64,000 nt of DNA. Source: Methanocaldococcus infernus ME. GTDB lineage: Archaea; AGJL01; Methanococci; Methanococcales; Methanocaldococcaceae. Positions 1 to 10,520 of the stretch are shown piece after piece. Position numbers and translations under genes: made by a program. The DNA lies in the NCBI RefSeq assembly GCF_000092305.1, contig NC_014122.1, forward strand, positions 1,227,390-1,291,389, in the 5' to 3' direction. The notes beneath the pieces are model-generated. The model saw only the letters and a program-made list of their open reading frames with translations. It was not told the origin of the DNA and ran no database searches. The first letter of the stretch is position 1. Each line of letters starts with the position of its first letter.

Positions 1-231
1 CTATCCTATGGTCCAGACTTTGGAGTTGTTAGAGCCACTGATCCAGTACATGAGAAATATGACTTTAACTTAAACTTAATTGTTAAAAGACTGATGGAAG
101 AGATTCCTGAAGCCTCTGTTGATGGAGGAGGACATGAGTGTGCTGGAAGTTTAAAGTTTGTTGAGGGTTATAGAGATAAGGTTATAGGTAGATTTATAGA
201 GATTATTAGAGAAATGAAACCAAGAAATTAA
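1..231 (+). CDS. DHH-family phosphoesterase, C-terminal fragment (5' end outside window)
   Basis: Open from the first base; 76 residues are visible before TAA. The fragment has the GGGHECAGSL motif, the DHHA1 signature found at the end of RecJ/NrnA/GdpP-like phosphoesterases, where the GGGH loop contacts the nucleic acid or dinucleotide substrate. The catalytic DHH domain lies upstream of the window, so I cannot say whether it is a RecJ-like exonuclease or a nanoRNase. It is followed by 81 bp containing a TATA-like element before the histone gene, so the two are probably separate transcripts. Confidence 0.75.
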   Translation, partial: LSYGPDFGVVRATDPVHEKYDFNLNLIVKRLMEEIPEASVDGGGHECAGSLKFVEGYRDKVIGRFIEIIREMKPRN

Positions 232-312
232 TAATATCTGTCTTTTTTAACATAAAGTTTTTTATAAATTAAAGATAAAACATTTTATTCAAAAAAGAGA
301 AGAGGTTTTTTA

Positions 313-606
313 ATGTTACCAAAAACAACTATTAAGAGAGTAATGAAAAATTATACAGACTTAAATATCTCATCAGAAGCTGTAGATGAGCTAATTAACC
401 TATTAGAAGAGATGATCAAGGTTACTACAGAAGTTGCAGAGAAGAATGCTAAAAGAGAGGGTAGGAAAACAATACTAAGGAGAGACATAAAGAACTGTGA
501 TGAAGAGAGGTTAAAAAGGAAAATTTTAGAGTTAAGTGAGAGAACTGATAAGATGCCAATAATAGTTAAGGAGATCTTAGCCATTATAACCTCTGAGTTA
601 GAGTGA
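313..606 (+). CDS. Archaeal histone with C-terminal extension (MJ1647-like)
   Basis: 97 residues. Residues 1-68 form a histone fold ending in the typical GRKTI...DI segment; canonical archaeal histones stop near residue 68, whereas this one continues for about 28 residues rich in charged and hydrophobic helix formers. The whole protein resembles the extended histone described in Methanocaldococcus jannaschii (MJ1647), whose tail mediates tetramerisation and DNA bridging rather than wrapping. ATG at 313 follows a purine-rich stretch. thpR begins 5 bp after its stop, so the two are likely co-transcribed. Identification rests on recognising the sequence; the bridging activity is family knowledge. 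Confidence 0.85.
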   Translation: MLPKTTIKRVMKNYTDLNISSEAVDELINLLEEMIKVTTEVAEKNAKREGRKTILRRDIKNCDEERLKRKILELSERTDKMPIIVKEILAIITSELE

Positions 607-611
607 TGGAG

Positions 612-1127
612 ATGAGAGCTTTCTTAGCTATAGACATTCCAAAAGATATAAAGGAAGAAATTTACAAATTCCAAAAAAATTTTAAGATAAGGGGGATTAA
701 GTTAGTGGAAAAACAAAATTTGCATATAACTGTTAAGTTCTTGGGAGAGATTGATGAGGAAACTCTCAATAAAATTCTTAACTTAGATTTAAGAATAGAG
801 CCAAGAACTGTTAAGTTAGAGGGCTTGGGGGTTTTTCCAAATCCTAATTATATAAGGGTTATCTGGATAGGAGTTCAGGGGTTGGTTGAGCTCTTTAAAG
901 AGATTGATGAGAAGTTACATAGCTTAGGCTTTGAGAAGGAGAAAAGTTATGTTCCTCATTTAACAATTGGTAGAGTTAAATTTATTGACAATAAGAAAGA
1001 GCTAAGGGAGAGGATAGAGAAGTTTGAAGATATTAACTTTGGAACCTTCACAGTAGATAAAATTAAGTTATATAAATCAACACTAACACCTATGGGGCCT
1101 ATATATGAAGTCATTAGAGAATGGTAG
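612..1127 (+). CDS. thpR: RNA 2',3'-cyclic phosphodiesterase / 2'-5' RNA ligase family
   Basis: A protein of 171 residues from the ATG at 612, chosen because GTGATGG upstream can act as SD and the product then starts MRAFLAIDIP like family members; GTG 603 and ATG 606 are alternatives. Two HxTx motifs (HITV near residue 40, HLTI near residue 120) are the paired catalytic motifs of the 2H phosphoesterase family. ThpR hydrolyses RNA 2',3'-cyclic phosphates and can ligate tRNA halves 2'-5' in vitro. The length is normal. The start region almost overlaps the histone stop, and the 3' end overlaps the next gene by 23 bp. Confidence 0.9.
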   Translation: MRAFLAIDIPKDIKEEIYKFQKNFKIRGIKLVEKQNLHITVKFLGEIDEETLNKILNLDLRIEPRTVKLEGLGVFPNPNYIRVIWIGVQGLVELFKEIDEKLHSLGFEKEKSYVPHLTIGRVKFIDNKKELRERIEKFEDINFGTFTVDKIKLYKSTLTPMGPIYEVIREW

Positions 1128-1623
1128 GTTAAGGAAGCTTTACTACACTATCCATATACTTACAGAAGGAGATAAAAGAAAATGGGTTAGGCAAGAAGTT
1201 TTAATAGCAATTCTTTACTATCTAACAAATAAAGGGATCTTTAGCTATCTCTTTTCTCCTTCTCCATATTACTGGTTAGATAGGATTAAGTTTATTAATT
1301 ATTCTTATGAAATCTTTGATGACTTGAATATTTTAGTTAATAATGAGATAGTAAATGAACTCTTAGTCTCTGTTAGAGGGCATGGAGAGTTTATAATTGG
1401 ATATAGTATAAATAAGATACTTGATGATGTCATCAATGATAAAGAATTGGAAGTTATTAAAAATCTTCTATTGGATGAGAATGGGAAGTTAAAAAAGATT
1501 AAGTTAGAAAGTGATGGCTTAATACTTGGAGATGAAAAAATTGAGATTACAAAATTAAAAAAGATTGATTATAGTACTAAACCATATAGGTTGAAGGTAT
1601 CACTATGGGTAACAAAGATTTGA
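1105..1623 (+). CDS. Conserved-looking hypothetical protein
   Basis: 172 residues, no family recognised. The only standard start in frame near the 5' end is ATG 1105, inside thpR and without an obvious SD, so translation is probably coupled or the start is wrong. The protein has an aromatic-rich N-terminal half (YYW, YLF) and a charged C-terminal half; there is no signal peptide or membrane segment. It overlaps the following gene by 19 bp, so it sits in a tight operon thpR-unknown-unknown-thiDN. Codon use and near absence of CG match the neighbouring core genes, which supports a real gene. Confidence 0.6.
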   Translation: MKSLENGRLRKLYYTIHILTEGDKRKWVRQEVLIAILYYLTNKGIFSYLFSPSPYYWLDRIKFINYSYEIFDDLNILVNNEIVNELLVSVRGHGEFIIGYSINKILDDVINDKELEVIKNLLLDENGKLKKIKLESDGLILGDEKIEITKLKKIDYSTKPYRLKVSLWVTKI

Positions 1624-2912
1624 TGTTAGAGAATCCAATTATTATATTAAATGAATGGATCCCTTTTGGTAAAAACTATATTACAGACTTTATAGATAGG
1701 ATAACTTTAAAGAGATATCAAAAGACTAAGAAGTATTTTACAGCTACAGATAGGATAGATGAGCCTATTTTTAAAATTGAGAAGTTCTACTCAAAGGTTG
1801 AAGTTCTACAATTTATTCCTGATGTCTCTATCCAATTTAGGGCAAACTATGAGAATGTAGATATGGTTATTTACACTGACTATTTGGGTAGAGTCATCTA
1901 CTCCTCAGAGATTCCTGAGAAGTTAAGTGTTAGAAAGCTTTCTTTTATTATTCCTGATCTAATTTTAAAGAGTTCTAAGCTAATCATTAACTTCATCTCT
2001 CCTTCTCAGAGATTTATTTTAGAAGGATTACATGGAGAAATTAAAATATATAAGCATATTTCTATACTTGTGAGAAACACCTTTGAGCTAAGCTCTGAGA
2101 ATTTGTCAGTTGTTAGCCAAGTTATAGGCACTATAAAAAATATTATTAGAGTAGATGATGGCTTTATCATCTTTGGAGACTATGGGTTGTTAATAGCTCA
2201 TAAAGAGCCTGAGAAGTTTGAAAAGTTTATCTATTACTATCCTTTTATAAGAAGCTTAACAGGAGTTTTAAAAGATGTTTTCTTAAAGATTAATGATATA
2301 GCTTCAAGGTTAGAAAATATTGGAGAGATGTTAGAGGAAAGTGTAGATTGGGACAATGTTGGGAAAATTAGAGGGGAGCTTAGTGAAATTGATAGAGAAA
2401 TGGCTATTATTGAAACAACCTTAGGTTACTTAGATGAAGTTATTGAAATTTTGTTAAAAAACTATCCTCCAAATTTTGATGAGTTTGAGCTAAATTTACT
2501 TGAGCTACTTGAAGCAAAAAGAAAGATTGAAAGGTTAAGCTATAGGTTAATTGAAATTAAAAATATCTTAAAGAGTAATGAGAATTTAGCCACAAGCTTA
2601 GCAAGGTTATTAACAACCATCTCAGAAGATTTAGAAAGGGAAATAGTTTCCCAGTTGGCATTAAATACTAAGTATCAAGTAGCCTTAGGAGAAGCTATGG
2701 AACTCTTAGAAATAGGAATCTTTGGGGTCTATGCCCTTGAAGCTGTTCATATTCTATTAATAACCTCTGGCTATGAGGATAAGGTTCATCATTTCTATTT
2801 CTTAAACTTCCCCTTAGACTTTTGGATTGTCCTATTCTCAACAGTCTTTGGAATTTTAGTAGGAACCTACTTAATTAAAAGAAAGAAAAGGAAAATCTTG
2901 CATGGGTGTTAA
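1605..2912 (+). CDS. Membrane-anchored coiled-coil protein of unknown function
   Basis: 435 residues. The first ~200 residues look like a beta-rich globular region; residues ~210-360 are long amphipathic helices with heptad-like Leu/Ile spacing (predicted coiled coil); the C-terminus has a hydrophobic segment (around FWIVLFSTVFGILVG) followed by KRKKRK, consistent with a tail anchor with the basic end in the cytoplasm. A second hydrophobic patch near residue 375 may be another helix. ATG 1605 overlaps the previous gene; ATG 1623 is an alternative start. No family recognised. It lies directly before thiDN, but nothing in it points to thiamine metabolism. Confidence 0.65.
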   Translation: MGNKDLMLENPIIILNEWIPFGKNYITDFIDRITLKRYQKTKKYFTATDRIDEPIFKIEKFYSKVEVLQFIPDVSIQFRANYENVDMVIYTDYLGRVIYSSEIPEKLSVRKLSFIIPDLILKSSKLIINFISPSQRFILEGLHGEIKIYKHISILVRNTFELSSENLSVVSQVIGTIKNIIRVDDGFIIFGDYGLLIAHKEPEKFEKFIYYYPFIRSLTGVLKDVFLKINDIASRLENIGEMLEESVDWDNVGKIRGELSEIDREMAIIETTLGYLDEVIEILLKNYPPNFDEFELNLLELLEAKRKIERLSYRLIEIKNILKSNENLATSLARLLTTISEDLEREIVSQLALNTKYQVALGEAMELLEIGIFGVYALEAVHILLITSGYEDKVHHFYFLNFPLDFWIVLFSTVFGILVGTYLIKRKKRKILHGC

Positions 2913-2916
2913 TTGG

Positions 2917-4230
2917 ATGATAAAAAAAGCTTTAACCATTGCTGGAAGTGATAGTGGCTCTGGAGCAGGGATAGAGGCTGATCTAAAAACCTTCTGTTCC
3001 TTTGGAGTTTATGGTTTAGTGGCTATAACAGCAATAACTGCTCAGAATACTTATGAGATTAGAGAGATTAGAGAGTTAGATGCTAAGATAGTTAGAGAGC
3101 AAATAATAGCTGTAGCTGAAGACTTTGGAGTTGATGCTGCTAAGACAGGGATGCTTTATAGTGGAGAAATTATTAAAGAGGTTAGGAAGGTTGTAAAAGA
3201 TTATCAATTTCCTTTAGTTGTTGATCCTGTCATGCTCTCTAAAACTAACACTTTATTATTAAAAGAAGATGCTATAGAAAAGCTTGAGAACCTATTTAAG
3301 ATTTCTACTTTAATAACTCCAAATATTAATGAGGCTGAATTTTTAAGCTCTAAGAAGATAACCAATTTAGATGATGCTATTGAAGTAGCTAAAACACTAT
3401 TTGAAAAATATAAAACTAACATATTAATTAAAGGAGGGCATTTAAAAGGAGAAGCTATTGATATTTTATATAATGGAGAGCTCAAATTATTTAAATCTCA
3501 AAGGGTTTCTGGCTGTACTCATGGAACAGGCTGTAGCTTTTCAGCAGCTATCACTGCCTGTTTAGCTAAAGGAGAGGAGTTAGAAGAAGCTATAAAGAAG
3601 GCTAAGGACTTTATTATAAAGAGTATAAGAAATAGTTATAGGATTGGAAAAAAATACTGCCCTGTTAATTCTCTCTCTATTTTAGAGGAAAAAGCTAAGA
3701 GATGGGAAACTTATAGGGAGTTAAAAGAAAGTGTAAAAGAACTTATCTCTTTAAATCCTCTTCATTTAATCCCAGAGGTTGGTAGTAACTTTGTCTATTC
3801 TCTACCATATCCTTACAATAAAGATATTAATGATGTTGCTGGGGTTGAAGGGAGGATAGTGAAAACTAAAAGAAGAGTTGTTCCTGTTGGAGATATAGAC
3901 TTTGGAGTTAGTGACCATTTAGCAAGAGCTATCTTAACCTACATGGAGTTTTATCCTGAAGTGAGAAGTTGCTTAAATATAAAATACTCAGAAAAAACCA
4001 TAGAGAAAGCTAAAAAGTATTTTAAGGTTTCCTTTTATGATAGAAGAAAGGAGCCTGAAGATGTTAAGAAGAGAGAAGGGGCTACAATCCCTTGGGGGGT
4101 TAGAGAAGCTTTAAAATTTGGGAAAGTTGATATCATTTATCATCTTGGAGACTATGGGAAAGAGCCAATGATCTTAATCTTTGGAAAAAATCCTAAGGAA
4201 GTTTTAGAGAAATTAAGGCTCTTAATCTAA
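2917..4230 (+). CDS. thiDN: Bifunctional HMP/HMP-P kinase and thiamine-phosphate synthase (ThiD-ThiN fusion)
   Basis: 437 residues from ATG 2917 (SD GGGTGTTA upstream; the in-frame ATG at 2902 would add five residues). Residues 1-~260 are a ribokinase-fold ThiD with the AGSDSGSGAGI start and the GTGCSFSAAI anion-hole motif, which phosphorylates hydroxymethylpyrimidine and its phosphate. Residues ~265-437 are an archaeal ThiN domain (VAGVEGRIV, VSDHLARAI, GATIPWGVREAL), which joins HMP-PP and thiazole phosphate into thiamine phosphate and replaces ThiE. The fusion is the usual form in methanococci. It is the last of a run of overlapping genes. Confidence 0.93.
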   Translation: MIKKALTIAGSDSGSGAGIEADLKTFCSFGVYGLVAITAITAQNTYEIREIRELDAKIVREQIIAVAEDFGVDAAKTGMLYSGEIIKEVRKVVKDYQFPLVVDPVMLSKTNTLLLKEDAIEKLENLFKISTLITPNINEAEFLSSKKITNLDDAIEVAKTLFEKYKTNILIKGGHLKGEAIDILYNGELKLFKSQRVSGCTHGTGCSFSAAITACLAKGEELEEAIKKAKDFIIKSIRNSYRIGKKYCPVNSLSILEEKAKRWETYRELKESVKELISLNPLHLIPEVGSNFVYSLPYPYNKDINDVAGVEGRIVKTKRRVVPVGDIDFGVSDHLARAILTYMEFYPEVRSCLNIKYSEKTIEKAKKYFKVSFYDRRKEPEDVKKREGATIPWGVREALKFGKVDIIYHLGDYGKEPMILIFGKNPKEVLEKLRLLI

Positions 4231-4243
4231 ATTTTGTGAGAGT

Positions 4244-5314
4244 ATGAAAATTGGAGTTGTAATTCATGGCCCAACAATTATAGACAGTGGCTGGGCTGAA
4301 AAAATTATTAAGATGTTAAAAAAACTTGGAGAAGTTAAGGCTAAGTTAGGGGGCACAATGGGAAGAGTGGCAGTTATAGACAATAACTTAGAAAACTTAA
4401 TAGACATCTCTGAGAAAATTATGCCATCTGAGAGTTTAAAAAGGCTTAGTGAAGAAGCTGATATCTTATTCTTACTTAACTATGGGAAGAGTAAAGAAAC
4501 TGGCCATACATTTGGTAAAATTGTTGTTAGTAGAGCAAATATTAAAAAGCCAGTTATTCAAATTGAGAGACCTGGAGAGAGGGATGGAAGTATAATAGTT
4601 TGGAACTACAGTGAAGAGCTTAACAATATCTTAGAGTTTTTAAAGGAACATTTAAATTTAAATATTGAGAAGTGTTCAAGTAAAGGCTTAGAGGTTTGGG
4701 AAGAGAATAATAAAGTTTTTAGGAAAGTTCATGGAGTTTCTCCTGGAGAAACTATCTTAGTTAATGGAGTTGTTGTAGGAAGAGCTAAAGAGAGGGAAGT
4801 TATCTTAGTAGCTGAAGATGGGAAAATAATTGATATTATAGGAGGAGAGCTTAAAGAGGAAGGAGTAGAAAGATTAAAGAATGTTGATTTAAATAAGGCT
4901 ATAATAAAAACTGGAATTTTAAGGAAAAAGGCTAATAAGTTAAGAGTGAAAGAAGGGAAAGATGAAGGCTATGTCTCAATTATAGACCATGCTGGAGAAG
5001 ATTGTATAGAAAAGGCTAAGGACTTTGTCATCACTATTGGAGATGACACTACACAGATCTGTGGAGACATATTATCAAGATTTGGAGTTAAAATTATTGG
5101 AGTTACTGATGGAGATGCTGATAAAATTATAGAAGAGCCAAAATTTACTGATGGCTCAGTTATCCTCTTGGTCAAGAATGTTAGAGATGACCATGCTGGA
5201 GAGATATTAAAGAAAAATTTAAAAGAAAGAAAGTATAAATTTGATGAGTTAGTTGAAGAAGTTGAAAAAATCTTTAAAAATTATGGAATAGAGTATGAAA
5301 AAATCAAAAAATAA
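4244..5314 (+). CDS. Methanogen protein, DUF2117-like
   Basis: 356 residues, soluble, no signal peptide. It starts with MKIGVVIHGP, has a glycine-rich segment (KLGGTMGRVAV) and a later DHAGEDC / GDDTTQICGDI region that looks like a nucleotide or metal site. I recognise it as a family confined to methanogens that I believe is catalogued as DUF2117; no reaction is established that I know of. It lies 13 bp after thiDN and 9 bp before engB, so it is likely in one operon. The family assignment is from memory of the sequence style and should be treated as tentative. Confidence 0.6.
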   Translation: MKIGVVIHGPTIIDSGWAEKIIKMLKKLGEVKAKLGGTMGRVAVIDNNLENLIDISEKIMPSESLKRLSEEADILFLLNYGKSKETGHTFGKIVVSRANIKKPVIQIERPGERDGSIIVWNYSEELNNILEFLKEHLNLNIEKCSSKGLEVWEENNKVFRKVHGVSPGETILVNGVVVGRAKEREVILVAEDGKIIDIIGGELKEEGVERLKNVDLNKAIIKTGILRKKANKLRVKEGKDEGYVSIIDHAGEDCIEKAKDFVITIGDDTTQICGDILSRFGVKIIGVTDGDADKIIEEPKFTDGSVILLVKNVRDDHAGEILKKNLKERKYKFDELVEEVEKIFKNYGIEYEKIKK

Positions 5315-5323
5315 GGATGAAAC

Positions 5324-5905
5324 ATGAAGCCCAAGGTTGTGGTTGTAGGAAGGAGTAATGTAGGAAAATCTACCTTAGTTAGACTACTTACAGGAGATAA
5401 GAGAGTTAGAGTTGGAAAGAGGCCAGGGGTTACATTAAGGATAAATGAGTATGAGCTAAAGAACTACACCTTAGTAGACATGCCTGGTTTTGGTTTTATA
5501 AAAGGAAGACCTAAAGAAATTGAAGAGAGAGTTAAAGATAATATAGTTAGATATTTAGAAGAGAATGCTGATCAGATAGCTACAGCTATTCAAATCATAG
5601 ACGGAAAATCCTTCATAGAGATAGTTGAAAGATGGAAAGATAAAGAGATTCCAATAGATATAGAGATGTTTGACTTCATCACAGAGTTAAAAATTTCTCC
5701 TATTTTAGTAGTGAATAAAATGGATAAGATAAAGAAAAATGAGAGAGATAAGATATTAAATTCTATCTGTGAGTATCTAAAAATGTCTCCACCCTGGCAT
5801 CAGTGGAAATTTATAGTGCCAGCATGCTTAAAGAAGGGAGAAGGATTAGATGAAATTAAAAGATTAATTAATAAGAGAGTTGAAGTATTTAAGAAATTAA
5901 AATGA
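5324..5905 (+). CDS. engB: Ribosome-biogenesis type GTPase EngB/YihA
   Basis: 193 residues. G1 is GRSNVGKST (residues 8-16), G2 the conserved T of RPGVTL, G3 DMPGFG, G4 NKMDK, G5 near PAC. This is the TrmE-Era-EngA-EngB class member EngB, needed for large-subunit assembly in bacteria and present in euryarchaea. The SD GGATGAAAC precedes ATG 5324. The stop is 1 bp before the ACA box of the candidate minus-strand RNA at 5907-5976. Confidence 0.93.
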   Translation: MKPKVVVVGRSNVGKSTLVRLLTGDKRVRVGKRPGVTLRINEYELKNYTLVDMPGFGFIKGRPKEIEERVKDNIVRYLEENADQIATAIQIIDGKSFIEIVERWKDKEIPIDIEMFDFITELKISPILVVNKMDKIKKNERDKILNSICEYLKMSPPWHQWKFIVPACLKKGEGLDEIKRLINKRVEVFKKLK

Positions 5906-5906
5906 G

Positions 5907-5976
5907 TGTCCCCTCTCCTATCCTACTCCTCCCTCATCTCTGGGCAAGATCAGGGGAGTGGGCCAGAGAGGGAAAA
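5907..5976 (-). ncRNA. Candidate H/ACA guide sRNA (pseudouridylation guide)
   Basis: A GC-rich island between AT-rich genes. Read on the minus strand it forms one H/ACA-like hairpin: lower stem CCCTCTC (5972-5966) with GAGAGGG (917-911 of the 5000s), left pocket TGGCCC, upper stem ACTC/GAGT with further C-G pairs, then CTGA...GATGA elements arranged like a K-turn, a UCU/AGA stem and a small loop. The right pocket is AGGATAG, and ACA (5909-5907) directly follows the stem. From ACA to the base of the upper stem is 15 nt, matching the 14-16 nt rule for H/ACA guides. A TATA-like element at about 5996-6005 lies ~25 nt upstream of the predicted 5' end. The plus strand folds too, but without ACA or K-turn. 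Confidence 0.6.
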
Positions 5977-6032
5977 TTATCTTTTAATTTGTGATAATAT
6001 ATAAAGGTAATCTTTTGTTGTAAGGTGAAACT

Positions 6033-7076
6033 ATGAAATTCTTTAATCGAGAAAAAGAAATTAGAGAGATTCTTTCTATTTTGGAGTTTGAGCCTAATTT
6101 TATCTATTTTATTTATGGGCCTATTAATAGTGGGAAAACAGCTTTAATTAACGAAGTTATCAATAAGCTTGATGAGAAATATGTGGTATTTTATTTTGAC
6201 TTGAGAGAGATTTTTATTTCTAAATATGAAGACTTTATAGAGGTTTTGTTTGAGGAGTATGAAGAAGATAAAAATCCTATAGAATTGGTTAAGAGCTTAG
6301 TTAAAGACTCTTCCGTTCTCTTTGGAATTCCTACACCAAAGAATACGTTAGAAACTTTACTGAGTAAAAAGAAACCTAAAAATGTTTTTAAATATATAAC
6401 TAATATTTTATTGGAGCTTAGGAAAGAAGGAAAACAACCAATTATTATCTTAGACGAGCTTCAGAAGATAGGAGATTTAAAAATTAACGGCTTTTTGATT
6501 TATGAGCTTTTTAATTACTTCATAAGTTTAACTAAGCATAAACACCTATGTCACGTCTTTTGCCTATCTTCAGATTCTTTATTTATTGAGAAGGTTTATA
6601 GTGAAGCAATGTTAAACGGTAGAGCTAAATATTTATTAGTTGATGACTTTGATAAAGAAACAGCTTTAAGATTTATGGATTTTTTAGCTAAAAACATTTT
6701 AAATAAAAAACTCTCAAATAAAGAAAAAGAATTAATTTATTCCTACGTTGGAGGGAAACCTGTAGATATAATTTACGTTATCCAAGAACTCAAAATTAAA
6801 AATCTAAAAGAGATTCTAAATTACTTATTAAGCGATGCTAAACAAAAACTAAAATACTTCTTAGAAGACGTTAAAGAGAAAAATGAAACTCTTTATAAAG
6901 AAATCTTGGACGCTTTAAAAGTATTTAAAGATAGTTATGAGGTTGAAGATATAACAATAAATAAAAAGGTTAGAGAGCTCTTAGTTAAGAGAAATATTCT
7001 ATTTTTGGATCCCATTAGAGGTACTTTAAAGCCCCAAAGCTTTTTAGTTTGGAGAGCTATAAAAAAGATTATATAA
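6033..7076 (+). CDS. Archaeal STAND-type AAA+ ATPase (MJ-type ATPase family)
   Basis: 347 residues. The N-terminal FNREKEI motif, Walker [10 protein letters not shown] (~residues 28-36), Walker [10 protein letters not shown] and a C-terminal winged-helix-like segment define the archaeal ATPase family abundant in Methanocaldococcus (COG1672-like). Functions are unknown; many members are linked to mobile DNA or stress. SD GGTGAAACT fits ATG 6033. It stands alone between the candidate sRNA and wtpA. It contains about a dozen CG dinucleotides, while neighbouring core genes have almost none, which suggests later acquisition. Confidence 0.85.
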   Translation: MKFFNREKEIREILSILEFEPNFIYFIYGPINSGKTALINEVINKLDEKYVVFYFDLREIFISKYEDFIEVLFEEYEEDKNPIELVKSLVKDSSVLFGIPTPKNTLETLLSKKKPKNVFKYITNILLELRKEGKQPIIILDELQKIGDLKINGFLIYELFNYFISLTKHKHLCHVFCLSSDSLFIEKVYSEAMLNGRAKYLLVDDFDKETALRFMDFLAKNILNKKLSNKEKELIYSYVGGKPVDIIYVIQELKIKNLKEILNYLLSDAKQKLKYFLEDVKEKNETLYKEILDALKVFKDSYEVEDITINKKVRELLVKRNILFLDPIRGTLKPQSFLVWRAIKKII

Positions 7077-7100
7077 ATTTCAAGAGAGAAAAATTATTAA

Positions 7101-8838
<1,738 letters not shown>

Positions 8839-9711
8839 ATGATCACTATAAAGAACTTATCCAAGAGATGGAAGGAGTTTCAGCTAAAGGACATAAGCTT
8901 TAGCTTAGATAAAGAATATTGTATTATCTTAGGCCCTTCTGGAAGTGGGAAGTCAGTTTTATTAAAGTGCATAGCTGGAATCTTAAAACCTGATGAGGGA
9001 AACATCTTTTTAGAGGGGGAGGAGATAACTAACAAAGCTCCAGAGGATAGAAATATTGGCTATGTTCCTCAAAATTATGCCCTCTTCCCACATCTAAATG
9101 TTTATAAAAATATAGCCTATGGCTTAACCATTAAAAAAGTTGATAAGCTAAAAATTGAGAGAAAAGTTAGAGAGATAGCTGAATTTTTAAATATTGCTCA
9201 TCTCCTTGATAGAGAGCCAAAAAGCTTAAGTGGTGGAGAGCAACAGAGAGTAGCTTTAGCAAGAGCCTTAGTTTTGGAGCCTAAACTTCTACTATTAGAT
9301 GAGCCAACATCTTCCTTAGATATAAGTATAAAGGAAGAAATTATAAAAGAGCTTAGCAAGATAGAGATAGCTGTTATCCATGTCACCCATGACTTGGTTG
9401 AAGCAAGAAGCTTAGCTGAAAAGTTGGGAATCTTTATAGATGGAAAACTCTTAGAGTTTGGAGATAAAAAAATATTGGATAAGCCAAAAAATAGAAAGGT
9501 TGCTAAATTTTTAGGGTTTAATGTTATTGATGACAAGATAGTAAGCCCTTGGGATGTTAAAGTAGAATTAGGAGGAGAATATAAAGTTTTAAATGTTTTA
9601 GACTATGGTTATTATAAAAAAATTTTAGTTGATTATAATGGAACTCTATTAAAGATTTTCACAAAAAAGAATATCTCAATAGGAGACAAGGTTAATGTTT
9701 ATATACAATAA
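8839..9711 (+). CDS. wtpC: Tungstate/molybdate ABC transporter ATP-binding protein
   Basis: 290 residues. Walker A GPSGSGKS (32-39), Q-loop at VPQNYAL, signature LSGGEQQ, Walker B LLLLDEPTSSLD and an H-loop in HVTHD are all intact. Residues ~230-290 form a small beta-rich TOBE-like domain, which in the archaeal family can bind oxyanion and inhibit transport. It follows wtpB with no gap. Its 3' end overlaps by 20 bp with the convergent PP2C gene. Confidence 0.92.
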   Translation: MITIKNLSKRWKEFQLKDISFSLDKEYCIILGPSGSGKSVLLKCIAGILKPDEGNIFLEGEEITNKAPEDRNIGYVPQNYALFPHLNVYKNIAYGLTIKKVDKLKIERKVREIAEFLNIAHLLDREPKSLSGGEQQRVALARALVLEPKLLLLDEPTSSLDISIKEEIIKELSKIEIAVIHVTHDLVEARSLAEKLGIFIDGKLLEFGDKKILDKPKNRKVAKFLGFNVIDDKIVSPWDVKVELGGEYKVLNVLDYGYYKKILVDYNGTLLKIFTKKNISIGDKVNVYIQ

Positions 9712-10408
9712 TACTTACATTATCCTTAGTTTTTTCTAAGGCCAACTCTAATAGAGAATTTACAATCTCCTTAACCTCTTTCTTTTCCCTAATCACATCT
9801 AAGATTTCTCTCTCCCTAACATAGTCATGAAGCCCATCAGAGCTTAACAGTAAGAGATCTCCTTCTTTTAACTCCAAATTATAGAGATCAACCTTAAGCT
9901 CCACTCCTAAAGCATGTGATATAATATTCTTCATCGGATGGGTTAAAGCTTCTTCCTCTGAAATGATTCCATTGTCTATTAAAGCTTGAACTAATGAATG
10001 ATCCTTAGTTTTAAAAACTATCTCTCCATTTCTAATTAAGTAAGCTCTACTGTCTCCACAGTTTGCTATATAACACTTATCTCCCCTAATAACAGCAGTT
10101 GTTAATGTTGTTCCCATTCCCTCTTTATCTCCAACAGCCTCTTCCAATATTCTTTTATGTGCCTCTTCATAGGCTTTTATTAATAAGCTCTCTATATCCT
10201 CATTGTTTGTTAAAAACACTTCTCTTAAGGTTTCTGTGGCTATCTTTGAAGCCACTTCTCCAGCATTATGCCCTCCAAGCCCATCAGCAACAGCTAAGAG
10301 GTAAATATCATTTATCTTTTCAACCAATATATTGTCTTCATTATTTTCTCTCTTCCCTTTGTGTGAAACTCCATAGGCTTTATCCACTTCCTTAGTGATG
10401 AATTCCAT
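9692..10408 (-). CDS. PP2C (PPM)-family protein serine/threonine phosphatase
   Basis: 238 residues from ATG 10408 (SD GGTG 8 nt upstream; GTG 10417 is possible but too close to the SD). The PPM motifs are complete: RENNEDN, ADGLGGHNAGEVAS, GTTL, GDSRAYLIR, KDHSLV, SSDGLHD and the final KDNVSII, so the metal-binding Asp residues are present. It is most like the bacterial Stp1/PrpC type that reverses Hanks-type kinase phosphorylation. No partner kinase is adjacent; the only kinase in the window is Rio2 at 22597. PP2C genes are uncommon in methanogens, so lateral origin is plausible, although CG content matches the host. Confidence 0.93.
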   Translation of the reverse strand: MEFITKEVDKAYGVSHKGKRENNEDNILVEKINDIYLLAVADGLGGHNAGEVASKIATETLREVFLTNNEDIESLLIKAYEEAHKRILEEAVGDKEGMGTTLTTAVIRGDKCYIANCGDSRAYLIRNGEIVFKTKDHSLVQALIDNGIISEEEALTHPMKNIISHALGVELKVDLYNLELKEGDLLLLSSDGLHDYVREREILDVIREKKEVKEIVNSLLELALEKTKDNVSIIVYKH

Positions 10409-10520
10409 AATTTTCACACCAAATAAGATTTTTTTCTGAATAACAAATTTTCTATAAGTCTCTAATATAAAAATTATTAATAAGTTGTTAAAATAAAGAT
10501 GCTAAAAAATGGGATCTAAC

